A stretch of DNA of 50,541 bases. Origin: Janthinobacterium sp. (GTDB taxonomy: Bacteria > Pseudomonadota > Gammaproteobacteria > Burkholderiales > Chitinibacteraceae). Below the pieces are notes generated by a model, which was given only the letters and a program-made list of their open reading frames with translations, was not told where the DNA came from and did no database searches. Positions 34,794-43,937 of this stretch are shown here, one piece after another. Position 1 is the stretch's first letter. Each line of letters opens with the position of its first letter. The stretch is taken from contig JANYCY010000058.1 in the NCBI GenBank assembly GCA_025360045.1, forward strand, positions 1-50,541, in the 5' to 3' direction. The translations under genes and the position numbers were made by a program.

Positions 34794-35855
34794 TTAAAAT
34801 AGCTCAATACTCCCATTGTTTGGGTTATGAGCCTGAATGCTAATGTCGTCAATGGGGGCGATGGTCACTTGGTTGCGGCCATTACTTTTGGATTGATATA
34901 GCGCCTCGTCGGCTCGTCCAAGCACCGTGCTGAGGATTTCAAAATTGAGCAGGCGGGTAAAGCCGATACTGATGGTCACTTGGCCGACTTGTGGGAACAG
35001 GGTTTGTGCTACCCGCTGCCGAAAGCGCTCAACGGCGAGTAGGGCGTTGCTTTCTATTTGTGGCCCCATTAAGACCACAAATTCTTCTCCACCAAAGCGA
35101 AATAAATCATCTCCGCTGCGAAAGCTGGCTTGCATTAGCTGGGCGACGAGCAGCAGCACTTCATCTCCATAGATATGGCCAAATTGATCGTTAACACGCT
35201 TGAAATGATCAATATCCATCACGGCTAAAAAATATGAACTGTCTTCTTGCTGATTTCGGCGCTCGCTTGCGGGGCTGGTATTTTGCGGAGAAGCGAGCGG
35301 CGCGTTTTTTTGCTGGCTCATGATTTTTTGAAATTGCCGCTCTAGTGTTTTTCGATTGAGTAGGCCGGTTAGTGTGTCTGTTTCGCTGTAATTAAGGAGG
35401 GATATATGATTTTCATAAATACGTGTCATGCCGCGTAAGGCACGTAAATCTTGTTGTTTAAATAAGTGCTTGCTTTGGCAGTCGATTAATACATGCGGGT
35501 GATTGTCTATTTTAAGACAACGAATGAGGCGATGTTGGTCTATCACGATCGAATGTAAATCTTCGAGTGCGTTTTTAAGGAGGGGGTCGAAATCGGCGGA
35601 ATCACTTTGGAGCGTATTTTTCTCATTCCACTGACTTTCTTGCGTGATTTGTCTATGGGCTAAGCTAATGGTTTTTTTGATTTGCCATTCGGCATGTTCT
35701 TGCTCCGGAATGGCACGGCAATGATAAAAGTCAATTCGCTCTAGATCGAAAATTTCTTGTAAGCTAATGCCAAGGCTAATGAGTAGCGCATCCCTATCAT
35801 CTAAGCTCGTTAGTACGGTTAAGGCATCCAGCATAATAAATGGTTTTATCGACAT
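34794..35855 (-). CDS. Diguanylate cyclase (GGDEF) with N-terminal GAF-like region
   Basis: A 353-residue soluble protein. Residues about 10-150 look like a GAF-type sensor by length and pattern, but the ligand is unknown. Residues about 158-335 are a GGDEF domain that makes cyclic di-GMP from two GTP: DTLTGLLNRKTLERQF, MDIDHFKRVNDQFGHIYGDEVL and the active-site GGEEF at 255-259. The inhibitory RxxD site is present as RSGD at 246-249, exactly five residues before GGEEF, so product inhibition is expected. A low-complexity insert (183-205) sits early in the domain. ATG 35855 has GGGAG upstream. No membrane segments; single gene. Confidence 0.93.
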   Translation of the reverse strand: MSIKPFIMLDALTVLTSLDDRDALLISLGISLQEIFDLERIDFYHCRAIPEQEHAEWQIKKTISLAHRQITQESQWNEKNTLQSDSADFDPLLKNALEDLHSIVIDQHRLIRCLKIDNHPHVLIDCQSKHLFKQQDLRALRGMTRIYENHISLLNYSETDTLTGLLNRKTLERQFQKIMSQQKNAPLASPQNTSPASERRNQQEDSSYFLAVMDIDHFKRVNDQFGHIYGDEVLLLVAQLMQASFRSGDDLFRFGGEEFVVLMGPQIESNALLAVERFRQRVAQTLFPQVGQVTISIGFTRLLNFEILSTVLGRADEALYQSKSNGRNQVTIAPIDDISIQAHNPNNGSIELF

Positions 35856-36037
35856 ATCAGGACTCCCGCCAGCCTTGTCATTTACATATCAATGTTTTTA
35901 TAGCTGATCCCAGTGGCTTAAATGCTTGTTTGTCAGAGAGGGAGTCGGTGGATGGTGAGTCGATTACAGCCGGTATGGTGGGATTAAAGTGGTGTGGCAA
36001 GACGATAGGTGTTGATTTTTTGCTGTATGGATAAGAC

Positions 36038-36073
36038 AAAGCCGCTCATCTTGCGAATTGAGCGACTTTTTTT
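36038..36073. terminator. Terminator-like hairpin upstream of the diguanylate cyclase / after bfr
   Basis: CGCTCA (36043-36048 with its neighbours) pairs with TGAGCG (36059-36064), extended by AAAG/CTTT with one mismatch, around a 10-base loop. The T run is strongest on the plus strand (TTTTTTT at 36067-36073) although both flanking genes are on the minus strand. On the minus strand it would end the bacterioferritin transcript. Confidence 0.65.
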
Positions 36074-36086
36074 AATGCAAAAAATC

Positions 36087-36554
36087 TTACATCTGTGTTT
36101 GCAAATAATTTGGCAGGCCTACGGCTTTAATCAGGCCGAGTTGCTGCTCTAACCAATGCGCATGATCTTGCTCGGTATCGTCTAAGAGCTTAATCAGCAT
36201 ATTGCGGGTAACGTAGTCTTGCTCTATCTCACAAAGGGCGATAACGCGTTTAAGCGCAGCGGCGACATCGTATTCGGTGAGTAAGTCATTTTGTAGCATG
36301 GCAGGCACATCAGCACCAATACGCAGCGCATCGCGGCCTGCTACATCGGGGATGCCGCCTAAAAATAAAATACGGGCGATAAGTAGGGTGGAATGACCAA
36401 TCTCATCTTGGCGCTCGTGATCGATGCGCTCATAAAGCTTGCTATAGCCCCAGTTGTGATACATCTGGCTATGTACAAAGTATTGGTCGACGGAGGTGAG
36501 TTCGGTAACCAGCAGCTCTTTTAAGCCTGCGATTACATTTTGTTTACCTTGCAT
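36087..36554 (-). CDS. bfr: Bacterioferritin subunit, ferroxidase type (no haem Met)
   Basis: A 155-residue ferritin-like four-helix protein, second gene of the pair. The ferroxidase ligands known from E. coli Bfr are kept: Glu18, Glu51, His54, Glu94, and the E-x-x-H pair at 128/131 (shifted by one residue). The haem ligand Met52 is replaced by Ile (DEIGHS). So it can oxidise iron but not ligate the dimer haem by itself. ATG 36554 follows AAGGAAG; an in-frame extension to 36641 overlaps the partner gene and is rejected. Translated 11 bases after the partner gene, so both are likely made together and form a mixed 24-mer. Confidence 0.93.
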   Translation of the reverse strand: MQGKQNVIAGLKELLVTELTSVDQYFVHSQMYHNWGYSKLYERIDHERQDEIGHSTLLIARILFLGGIPDVAGRDALRIGADVPAMLQNDLLTEYDVAAALKRVIALCEIEQDYVTRNMLIKLLDDTEQDHAHWLEQQLGLIKAVGLPNYLQTQM

Positions 36555-36565
36555 GATGATCTTCC

Positions 36566-37036
36566 TTAGGCGTCGATTTGTGATTGGAGGTAATTTGCTA
36601 GGCCCAAGGACACTTGCAGCTCGGCTTGGGTTTCTAGCCAATCAACGTATTCTTCTTCGTCTTCGAGCAGATCTTCCAGAATATCGCGAGAGACGTAGTC
36701 TTGTTCTAGCTCGCAGGTTTCAATGGCTTGGCGCAAAGTAGTGAGATGGGCGCTGACCAGTTTTAGATCGCATTCCAGCATTTCAGGCGTGTTTTCGCCG
36801 ATATACAATTTGCCGAGCTGTTGTAAATTGGGCAGGCCTTCTAACATGAGGATGCGGTTGATGAGCTTGTCCGCACGCTTCATGGCATCGATTGATTCGT
36901 GATAGACCGCGTCATTCAGCTTTTTCAAGCCCCAGTTGCGGTACATCCGCGCGTGTAAGAAAAACTGATTGATGGCGATCAGTTCATTGCCTAGCACGCT
37001 ATTGAGCGAGCTAAGGACGAGTTTGCTGCCTTGCAT
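36566..37036 (-). CDS. bfr: Bacterioferritin subunit, haem-ligating type (ferroxidase site lost)
   Basis: A 156-residue bacterioferritin subunit, first gene of the pair. It has Met52 (YHESIDAMKRAD), the axial haem ligand at the two-fold interface, and Glu18 and Glu127, but Glu51 is Ala, His54 is Arg, Glu94 is Val and His130 is Tyr, so the ferroxidase site is broken. The rest (NWGLKKLNDAVYHES, ILMLEGLPNLQ) is close to E. coli Bfr. It probably pairs with the subunit encoded downstream. The promoter lies in the long AT-rich region upstream. Confidence 0.93.
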   Translation of the reverse strand: MQGSKLVLSSLNSVLGNELIAINQFFLHARMYRNWGLKKLNDAVYHESIDAMKRADKLINRILMLEGLPNLQQLGKLYIGENTPEMLECDLKLVSAHLTTLRQAIETCELEQDYVSRDILEDLLEDEEEYVDWLETQAELQVSLGLANYLQSQIDA

Positions 37037-37509
37037 CGTATATTCTCCAAGAGCCCGATCTAACGTTTACTTCATTAGTAGCGGGTTATTTGTCAGTTTT
37101 TAATCCCTTCACGCTGTGATGGAATTAAAAAATCAGTTTCCCTGATTTATTAGTTGATATTCTATTCTCTTTTTTATTAATTACTAGTCTCTATTTTACC
37201 ATTGAGCATTTTATATTTTTTATTACGAATGCTTCTTATTTGCTAAATAAAACAGAGAATAGTATTTTAAAAATACATAAAATGCTTAAATTTATAAGGA
37301 AGCAAGCGCCGCTTATATGCATGTTGTCATTTAGGTTAGACAGAAATCTAGCATTTATGCTGAGTTGCGGATAAAAAAATTCGGAAATGTCAATTGAAAC
37401 AGGTATTTCCTAATTTCATTGTTTTTGCGCTGGGAATAAAAACTATTATTATTTAAGCGCTATTTATGCTATTTTTTGCGAAGGATAATCGTGATTGATA
37501 GGAGTACCC
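37037..37509. other. Long AT-rich intergenic region between bfr and the HisN-like gene
   Basis: About 470 bases without a supported gene. It must hold the divergent promoters of bfr and the phosphatase. Notable are a minus-strand hairpin followed by T6 (AAATCAG 37130-37136, CTGATTT 37142-37148; T run at 37125-37130 on the minus strand), which sits in the bfr leader, and a 12-base inverted repeat AGCATTTATGCT near 37351. No certain Fur box or promoter was found. Confidence 0.5.
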
Positions 37510-38286
37510 ATGTTATTGCCTGATGAAATGATTGCACTGGCGCATCAACTTGCGGATGTCAGCGGCGCAACAATACGCCCTTGTTTTCGCAGCCCTTTGG
37601 CGATCGACGATAAAAACGATCACAGCCCCGTGACGATTGCTGATCGTGAAGCCGAACGCGTGATGCGTGAGCTGATCCAAAAGGTGCGCCCGCAAGATGG
37701 CATTATCGGCGAAGAATTTGGTCGTGAGCGGGAAGATGCAGAGTGGGTGTGGGTGCTAGACCCGATTGATGGCACCAAGTCGTTTACGGTAGGCAGGGCC
37801 TTGTTTGTGACGCTGATTGGCCTCTTGCATTACGGCAAGCCCGTATTGGGCATCATTAATCAGCCGATTCAAAATGAACGCTGGCTAGGTATTACCGGCC
37901 AAGGGGCATGGTTCAATGGAGAGCCTGTGTTGGCTAATCAAATTGAGCAGCTGCAAGCGGCAAGATTAGGTACGACGGGGCCGCAATATTTGGATGTGGG
38001 AGCGGCAGGCTTTGCGCGGTTGTCAGAGCAGTGCCGCTTTAATACCTATGGTGGAGATGGTTATTTATATGCGCAAGTAGCGAGTGGCTGGCTAGAGTTG
38101 GTGGTGGAAGAAGGCTTGAAACTGCATGACTTTGCCGCGCTTGCCCCTGTGGTGAACGGTGCAGGCGGGCGGATGACCGATTGGCAGGGCAAAGCGCTGG
38201 ATATGCATAGTGAAGGGCGAGTTTTGGCAGCTGCAAACCCAATATTACATGCTGCAGCGCTGCCATTTCTGCTGAACGCGGTATAA
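37510..38286 (+). CDS. Inositol monophosphatase-family protein, histidinol-phosphatase (HisN)-like
   Basis: A 258-residue cytoplasmic Mg-dependent phosphatase. Motifs: GEEFG at 67-71, DPIDGTKSF at 84-92 and GGDGYLYA at 181-188, with the final HDFAALAPVVNGAGG. The short length, the TKSF and the GGDGYLYA patterns resemble the HisN-type histidinol-phosphate phosphatase more than CysQ or SuhB, but fructose-1,6-bisphosphate or inositol phosphate activity cannot be excluded. ATG 37510 has AGGAG 5 bases upstream; an in-frame ATT/ATG at 37495 lacks one. Followed by a DUF3460 gene after 33 bases. Confidence 0.85.
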   Translation: MLLPDEMIALAHQLADVSGATIRPCFRSPLAIDDKNDHSPVTIADREAERVMRELIQKVRPQDGIIGEEFGREREDAEWVWVLDPIDGTKSFTVGRALFVTLIGLLHYGKPVLGIINQPIQNERWLGITGQGAWFNGEPVLANQIEQLQAARLGTTGPQYLDVGAAGFARLSEQCRFNTYGGDGYLYAQVASGWLELVVEEGLKLHDFAALAPVVNGAGGRMTDWQGKALDMHSEGRVLAAANPILHAAALPFLLNAV

Positions 38287-38319
38287 TGGACCTATTCGTC
38301 ACATCTAACGTGGATTGCC

Positions 38320-38517
38320 ATGTTTAAGAACACTCAATACGTTTCAGAATTTACTCAGTTTATGCGTGGCTATTTGGGGGATAACCCTGAAGTTGCTCAA
38401 GGCCAGCTCGAAGGCCGTGCGCTGCTTTGGGATAAAGCGCCACTAGATTTGGACGAGCGTGCACGCTCTGAAGCCTCACAAGTGCAGCAAAAACCTTATC
38501 CGTATCAGGCAGGTTAA
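38320..38517 (+). CDS. DUF3460 family small protein
   Basis: A 65-residue protein matching DUF3460 (MFKNTQYVSEFTQFMRGYL, GRALLWDKAPLDLDE), a small family seen in beta-proteobacteria with no known function. Highly soluble, no membrane segment. It ends before a strong terminator, so it may share the phosphatase gene's transcript. Confidence 0.85.
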   Translation: MFKNTQYVSEFTQFMRGYLGDNPEVAQGQLEGRALLWDKAPLDLDERARSEASQVQQKPYPYQAG

Positions 38518-38540
38518 GTTTTTAGCATGACTGCATAAAA

Positions 38541-38575
38541 AACACCGCCGTTTGCGAAAACGGCGGTGTTTTTAC
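38541..38575. terminator. Strong bidirectional terminator between DUF3460 and the chemoreceptor gene
   Basis: AACACCGCCGTTT (38541-38553) pairs over 13 bases with AAACGGCGGTGTT (38558-38570) around GCGA, flanked by A and T runs so it works on both strands. Confidence 0.92.
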
Positions 38576-38586
38576 GTGGGTGTTAT

Positions 38587-40218
38587 TTAAGTGCGGTACT
38601 GGCTAATTAAAGTGTTGAGTGTCACCGCAATTTGGCGCAGCTCTTCTGATAGTTCGCTGGTGCTGCTGGCTGTAGCGTGGTTTTCTTCGCTGGCCTGCGC
38701 GATTCTTTCAATATTATTGGCGATATCTTGACTGGCGGAGCTTTGCTCGCCAATGGCATCGGCCATTTGTGCAATATCGCTGACGGTGTTTTTAGATTGC
38801 TGCTCCAAATGCACCAAAGATTCGGCCACGCTTTGTGTATTGCGCACCCCACTTTCTACCATACGGCTGGCGTGTTGCATGCCCTCTGAGGCGGTACTGG
38901 TGTCTCTTTGCACTGCTTCAATTTTACTGGTGATTTCAGTGGTGGCTTGGGTGGTGCGTTCGGCCAGTTTTCTGACTTCGTCGGCAACCACGGCAAAGCC
39001 ACGGCCTAAATCCCCTGCTCGGGCTGCTTCAATGGCGGCATTGAGTGCCAGTAGATTGGTTTGATCGGCGATGTCCTTAATGACCATCACAATGCTGCCA
39101 ATTTCACCCGAACGCTGGTTAAGCTGGTCGATAACTGCCGCAGAGCGGTTGATGTTTTCGGCAATTTGGCGGATTTCATCTGCCGTGCGATTGGCAGAAA
39201 GTGCGCCTTCGGCGGCGGTGGAGGCCCCTTGTCTTGCTTCAGCATTTAATCCTTCTGCACTCGATGAAATCATATTTACACTGACGGATAGTTCTTCAAC
39301 TGCAGCGGCCGTTGCGCTAGAAGCAGAAGATTGTATTTCTGATGAGTCTGTCATTTGCCTTGCTGCAGTAGAGAGCATTTCGGCGGAGCTGAGTAATTGA
39401 GTGGAGTTTTTCCGAGATTCGCTAATCACTTTGCTCATGCTGATCAATAAGCGGTTAATTACTTTCGACGATTGGCTGATTTCATCGGAGCCAGATTGAT
39501 CCAATCTAAGGGCTAAATTACCTGTGTTGTCGATTTCAGTGATGGTTTCTTGCAGAGCTGCGAGTGGGCGGCGAATGCTGCGAATAATCATTAGTGCGCT
39601 GGCCACGCCAATTAAAATCGCAAAAAACATGAGGGTGACAGAAATGCTGATGGTTGCCGCTGTTAGCGTACTGAGTGTTTCGTCCATACTTTTGGCACGG
39701 CTAATGGCATCGTCCGCTAGTTTGGTTAGGCCTTCTTGCATGGCGCGAACAGGCTCTTTGAATTTAGAGAAGTCCGCGTTGATTTCGCTGGCTTTCTGGT
39801 ATTTGCTGGCTTGAATATCTTTGAATAGGCCTTTAAAACCTTCGCCATAGGCGATCAGGTTTTGGCTTAATTCTTTGATTTTTTGCAGGTCGTCTGTTTT
39901 TGCATTGCTTTCACTGCTCTTGATTGCGGAATGGGTTTTTTCGAGCGCTTGATCCCATTTCGTTTTGTATTCATTAATTTTTTCTGGGTTTTCGTAGTTC
40001 AGGAAAATATCTTTCTCGAAACGACGTAAATCAGTGATTTGATGGCGTGCTTCAATCAGGTCTAGCGAGTAGCTTAGATCATGCTCCAGCATATTTTTGG
40101 CCAGAGCTTCTTCTCTATTAAGCCCCCAAAGGCCGATTGCACCCACGCTGATTAATAAAAAAAGCAGCAGGGCAAATCCACCTGCCAGCCTTGCAGCAAT
40201 TGTAAATTTAGATAGCAT
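38587..40218 (-). CDS. Methyl-accepting chemotaxis protein with four-helix-bundle sensor
   Basis: A 543-residue transmembrane chemoreceptor. Segment 1 is at about residues 11-31 and segment 2 at about 188-212; between them lies a periplasmic four-helix bundle (35-185) with the pattern [17 protein letters not shown] typical of this sensor type. HAMP covers about 213-265, and the signalling hairpin with [22 protein letters not shown] and [15 protein letters not shown] is canonical. No CheR-binding pentapeptide is at the C-terminus (ISQYRT). ATG 40218 has GGAG 6 bases upstream; an in-frame TTG at 40230 is rejected. Ligand unknown. Confidence 0.94.
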   Translation of the reverse strand: MLSKFTIAARLAGGFALLLFLLISVGAIGLWGLNREEALAKNMLEHDLSYSLDLIEARHQITDLRRFEKDIFLNYENPEKINEYKTKWDQALEKTHSAIKSSESNAKTDDLQKIKELSQNLIAYGEGFKGLFKDIQASKYQKASEINADFSKFKEPVRAMQEGLTKLADDAISRAKSMDETLSTLTAATISISVTLMFFAILIGVASALMIIRSIRRPLAALQETITEIDNTGNLALRLDQSGSDEISQSSKVINRLLISMSKVISESRKNSTQLLSSAEMLSTAARQMTDSSEIQSSASSATAAAVEELSVSVNMISSSAEGLNAEARQGASTAAEGALSANRTADEIRQIAENINRSAAVIDQLNQRSGEIGSIVMVIKDIADQTNLLALNAAIEAARAGDLGRGFAVVADEVRKLAERTTQATTEITSKIEAVQRDTSTASEGMQHASRMVESGVRNTQSVAESLVHLEQQSKNTVSDIAQMADAIGEQSSASQDIANNIERIAQASEENHATASSTSELSEELRQIAVTLNTLISQYRT

Positions 40219-40339
40219 GGAATTCTCCAAAGGGGAAGCAGTTGTTATAGATTGTAGAGTTGATTGACCGTATTGCCAGTAGAAAGCGCAATAGGCCGAA
40301 GAATATTTAAAAGAGGGGATTTAATCCGGCAGATAGGCG

Positions 40340-40376
40340 AAAAAAATACCGCATTCAATTGAATGAACACGGTATT
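40340..40376 (-). terminator. Terminator after the truncated-haemoglobin gene
   Basis: AATACCG (40345-40351) pairs with CGGTATT (40370-40376) and contains an inner palindrome CATTCAATTGAATG (40352-40365). On the minus strand it is followed by a T7 run (TTTTTTT), and lies 54 bases past the stop, so it ends the purT-haemoglobin operon. Confidence 0.85.
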
Positions 40377-40429
40377 AGCAGAACAATGAAGGGTCAATCA
40401 GCTATTAATTGCAGTAAATAAAGTGGGTG

Positions 40430-40819
40430 TTATTTATTACGCATAAAGTCAGCTGTACGGAAAAACGCATCTTCTAGATGATCACGTAATGCGGCCTCCA
40501 TTGGAATCTCTTCCATCGCCTGAAACATGCACATTAGCCATTGATCACGCTCGTCTTCGCCAATGGCAAAGGGCATATGGCGCGCGCGCAGCATCGGGTG
40601 ACCGTATTTTTCAATAAAACGCTGCGGCCCGCCCAGCCAGCCGGATAAAAAATCGAAAAACTTATCGCGAATCAGCGTGCTATCCCCAGCGTGCATGGCG
40701 CGGATGCCGCTGGCGCGTGGATCGCTATACATAATGTCGTAAAAGCGATCGACCAATTGACGCAATACCGCATCGCCACCCAAAAGCTGATAGGGCGTCA
40801 TTTCTGCTACTTCTTGCAT
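40430..40819 (-). CDS. Group II truncated haemoglobin
   Basis: A 129-residue 2-on-2 globin. Tyr27 (B10), proximal His81 in HPMLRARHMPF, and Trp94 (G8) in DQWLMCMF are the group II marks; YQLLGG at the N-terminus is typical. Such proteins bind oxygen and may deal with nitric oxide or peroxide. It follows purT by a 4-base gap, so it is cotranscribed and likely coupled to it; no functional link to purine synthesis is known. ATG 40819 has AAGGA; a second ATG six codons in is possible. Confidence 0.9.
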   Translation of the reverse strand: MQEVAEMTPYQLLGGDAVLRQLVDRFYDIMYSDPRASGIRAMHAGDSTLIRDKFFDFLSGWLGGPQRFIEKYGHPMLRARHMPFAIGEDERDQWLMCMFQAMEEIPMEAALRDHLEDAFFRTADFMRNK

Positions 40820-40823
40820 TATT

Positions 40824-42020
40824 TTATTCCTTAAGCGGCTTAACTAAGCTTGCTGCCAGCTTGGCGCGGCTGCGTGCTTCATCGGTGTTTGTGCCTGCCG
40901 CGACTGCCACGCCCATGCGGCGGCGGGTGAAGCTTTCAGGTTTGCCAAATAGGCGCAAATCGGCGCGGGGTACGGCAAGGGCTTGTTCTAGGCCTTCAAA
41001 AGCAATGCCGGCTTCTTCCATGCCGCCGTAAATGACTGCGCTAGCTGCAGGTTCACGCAGCGTGGCGTCAATCGGCAGCATTAAAATAGCGCGGGCGTGC
41101 AACTCGAACTCTGAAAAGCGCTGGCTAGCAAGGGTAACGAGGCCAGTGTCATGCGGGCGTGGGCTCACTTCAGAGAACCAAACATCGTCGCCTTTTACAA
41201 AAAGCTCCACACCAAACAAGCCACGGCCACCTAGATCCTGGGTGATCTTTTGGGCAATATCACGGGCGCGCTCTAATGCCAGCGGGCGCATCGCTTGGGG
41301 TTGCCAGCTTTCTACATAATCGCCATTTTTTTGGATATGCCCGATGGGGTCGCAGAAAAAGGTTTCAATCTCGCCAGACTGGCCCACTGCACGGATAGTA
41401 AGCAGCGTGATCTCGTATTCAAAATCCACAAAGCCTTCCACAATGACGCGGCCTTGATTAACGCGGCTGCCGCTGGCGGCGTAATCCCATGCGGCGTCGA
41501 TTTCGGCGGCGTCACGAATAAACGACTGGCCTTTGCCGGACGAGGACATTACCGGCTTAATGAGGCAAGGCAAGCCGATGTTATTAATGGCTGAGCGCAT
41601 TTCAGCGAGCGATGAGGCGAATTGATAGCTAGAAGTCGGTAAATTCAGCTCTTCAGCGGCTAAGCGGCGAATGCCTTCGCGATTCATGGTGAGATGGGTG
41701 GCGCGAGCACTTGGAATCACCGTGGCAAGGCCATCCGCTTCAATCTCTAGCAGGGCAGACGTTGCAATCGCTTCAATCTCGGGCACGATTAAATGCGGGC
41801 GCTCCAGCTCAACCAAGGCACGCAGCGCAATCGGGTCGGCCATATTAATCACATGGCTGCGATGCGCCACTTGCATGCCGGGTGCGTTGGCGTAGCGATC
41901 GACCGCAATCACTTCAACGCCGAGCTTTTGCAGCGCAATAATGACTTCTTTACCCAGCTCGCCACTGCCAAGCAGCATGACTTTAGTGGCGGAAGCCGAA
42001 AGAGGTGTGCCGATACGCAT
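40824..42020 (-). CDS. purT: Phosphoribosylglycinamide formyltransferase 2
   Basis: A 398-residue ATP-grasp enzyme that uses formate and ATP to formylate GAR in purine synthesis, replacing the folate-dependent PurN. The N-terminal [27 protein letters not shown], and the ATP-grasp [31 protein letters not shown] match PurT (392 residues in E. coli). ATG 42020 follows AGGGA; an in-frame start at 42065 adds 15 residues not found in the family. First gene of an operon with the haemoglobin gene. Confidence 0.96.
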   Translation of the reverse strand: MRIGTPLSASATKVMLLGSGELGKEVIIALQKLGVEVIAVDRYANAPGMQVAHRSHVINMADPIALRALVELERPHLIVPEIEAIATSALLEIEADGLATVIPSARATHLTMNREGIRRLAAEELNLPTSSYQFASSLAEMRSAINNIGLPCLIKPVMSSSGKGQSFIRDAAEIDAAWDYAASGSRVNQGRVIVEGFVDFEYEITLLTIRAVGQSGEIETFFCDPIGHIQKNGDYVESWQPQAMRPLALERARDIAQKITQDLGGRGLFGVELFVKGDDVWFSEVSPRPHDTGLVTLASQRFSEFELHARAILMLPIDATLREPAASAVIYGGMEEAGIAFEGLEQALAVPRADLRLFGKPESFTRRRMGVAVAAGTNTDEARSRAKLAASLVKPLKE

Positions 42021-42687
42021 AAGATTTCCCTGAGCCGTAGACTTGAATGTGGCGAATTTTACCATGGGGCGTGTTGGCGGTGGCTTGCATTTGGCTTGAA
42101 AGCGGGCACAGAGGCGGTTCGATAAGCAGAAGACATGAGAGCGGTATCAGCCGCGAAAGCGCTGCTGATAAAAACATTTGCAGCTTATGCTGCTCCTATG
42201 GGCTCTTTTGATCTTAGTTTGATGAAATTGATAAAGGATAAGTCCTCTCAAAGTGTGATGCTTTTTTAAGAAAAGGGGAATAAAGCCTATTAAAATAGGC
42301 TGCTGCGTGTTTAGTTGTTTTTAATAAATTACGGTCATTACTGTTTAGTGAAGGGAAGGGTAAGGGAAAGTATTTGTTTTAATAAAATACAAAACCTGAT
42401 CTTTTGTACGGGTATTTATTTATTGCAATAAGTGTGCTTTTTTTGATGCGTATTTTTAGGTGTTTATTTGGCATAAACCATGAGGCTGGTATTTTAAATT
42501 TCTCAGATTAAGGCGATTTTCTTATGTTTGATCAATAATATTACCGCTCAAATCTATTAATCTGCTTTTTAAACGTATTTTATTTACTGGTGTAAATAAA
42601 CTCGTTATGCTGCGCTCCCCTGTATCGGTTGGGGGAGGGTTGTTTACAGATTTCTACCGAATTAAATAATAAAATGATGAGCTTAAT
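42021..42687. other. Long AT-rich intergenic region between purT and the Tsx-like porin
   Basis: About 665 bases without a supported gene; it separates divergent genes and should hold both promoters. It has a perfect stem AGCCTATT (42284-42291) with AATAGGCT (42294-42301) over a 2-base loop, and CTCCCC (42615-42620) with GGGGAG (42632-42637) about 50 bases before the porin start. The purine/nucleoside theme on both sides would fit PurR/CytR-type control, but no clear operator was found. Confidence 0.5.
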
Positions 42688-43482
42688 ATGAAATTTCGCA
42701 ATATTTTAGTCGCTGCTAGCATCTTGGCCACTCCTGCAGCATTTGCCGCTAATGACTGGTCCTTTAAAAATGTCAGTGTAAATTGGCTTGATTGGTCCAA
42801 TGGCACTGAAGATCGCACCAATGCGGGTGCATTTGGTGGCAAAAAAGACTTTGCCTTTGTAGAGGTAGAAGGTGGCTTTGGCGGTGACTGGGGTGAAGCA
42901 TACGGTTTCTTCGATGTTGAAAATCCAACCAAGGGTGCGAGTGAAACCGATGGCCGTGATAATCGTCGCTATGCGGCTAAAGCCATTGCACGCTTTAATT
43001 TAGTCCAATTGGGCGGCGTGCCCGTGCAGGCTTATGTGCATCTTTATGATGCGCGTGATCATGGTAATTTCTTTAGCCAAAATCGTGTTTTAGGCTTGGG
43101 TACTAGCCTTTCTAGCGGTAATTTCTGGATTAAGCCTTTTATTGGTGGGCATCAACAGCTTGATCGCAATGTCGGCGCACACGCTAATGGCGTGATGGCA
43201 GGTTATGTGGCAGGTTATAGCTTCCAAATGTTTGGACTATCCTTTATGGCAACGCAATGGCACGAAACAGAATTTAATCGTGACGATAAATTCTTGATCA
43301 TGGGCAGCCCAGCAGGCAACACAACTAAGGCTAATGCAACCGGCCAAAATGGCGCGTTATCACTCTGGTGGAATGTCAGTAAAGAATTCACCACTGGCGT
43401 GCAATATCGCTATGCAGACCAAAAATTAGGCTCTGCTTCATATCAAAATGCCATGATTTACACGGCTAAATACAATTTCTAA
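42688..43482 (+). CDS. Nucleoside-channel-type outer membrane protein (Tsx/OmpK family)
   Basis: A 264-residue outer membrane barrel. Signal peptide MKFRNILVAASILATPAAFA (1-20), then alternating aromatic strands and a C-terminal aromatic end (YTAKYNF). The start of the mature part (DWSFKNVSVNWLDWSNG) and FVEVEGGFGGDWGEAYGFFDVENP fit the Tsx/OmpK family, channels for nucleosides or general small solutes. A strong terminator follows. Exact substrate not shown. Confidence 0.88.
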   Translation: MKFRNILVAASILATPAAFAANDWSFKNVSVNWLDWSNGTEDRTNAGAFGGKKDFAFVEVEGGFGGDWGEAYGFFDVENPTKGASETDGRDNRRYAAKAIARFNLVQLGGVPVQAYVHLYDARDHGNFFSQNRVLGLGTSLSSGNFWIKPFIGGHQQLDRNVGAHANGVMAGYVAGYSFQMFGLSFMATQWHETEFNRDDKFLIMGSPAGNTTKANATGQNGALSLWWNVSKEFTTGVQYRYADQKLGSASYQNAMIYTAKYNF

Positions 43483-43504
43483 TTGTGATTGAAGTGATGT
43501 TTTT

Positions 43505-43530
43505 AAAAAACCCGCTATGGCGGGTTTTTT
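43505..43530. terminator. Bidirectional terminator after the porin gene
   Basis: CCCGC (43511-43515) pairs with GCGGG (43520-43524) and is extended by A6/T6 (43505-43510 and 43525-43530). It also serves the convergent DUF1653 gene. Confidence 0.9.
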
Positions 43531-43563
43531 CTTGTGCAAAATGACTTATGCCACGTCATTTCA

Positions 43564-43779
43564 TTATTTTGAATGCCAACGAAAGCGCGGCATCGTTTCG
43601 CCGTTATAAGTGACTTCCTCAGTAAACATTGCCAGCGGTCTTACCCAAAGATCAAACGCACCATAGAGGCAGCGGTAAACCACCATTTTTTCCTCGGTTT
43701 CACTGTGCTTGGCGACCCCCATTACTTGGTAAAGCGGGCCTTTATAATGCTGATAAATTCCGTTTTCAATGATGCTCAT
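43564..43779 (-). CDS. DUF1653 domain protein
   Basis: A 71-residue small protein with the DUF1653 pattern (GIYQHYKGPLYQVMGVAKHSET, VVYRCLYGAFDLWVRPLAMF). Cytoplasmic; family function not established, though the fold is short and beta-rich. ATG 43779 is preceded by a purine-rich AGAAAGAG. Divergent from leuB (158 bases). Confidence 0.85.
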   Translation of the reverse strand: MSIIENGIYQHYKGPLYQVMGVAKHSETEEKMVVYRCLYGAFDLWVRPLAMFTEEVTYNGETMPRFRWHSK

Positions 43780-43937
43780 TTTCTCTTTCTTTATAAGGAG
43801 GTGGAGCGAATCGCCTGCAAGTGACTTCTTGGCGTGTTTGGCGATAGCAGGTAAGATCTAGTCGAATCTTTACGCGCATTGTATTTAATCGTATTGCGCT
43901 TGTAATCCATTTAAAGACTAGCAAAAGGTTGATCGGT

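Noticed and set aside
35840-36034. 64-residue plus-strand frame as a gene
   Set aside because: No Shine-Dalgarno, overlaps the cyclase start, composition is not protein-like; kept only as part of the terminator observation.
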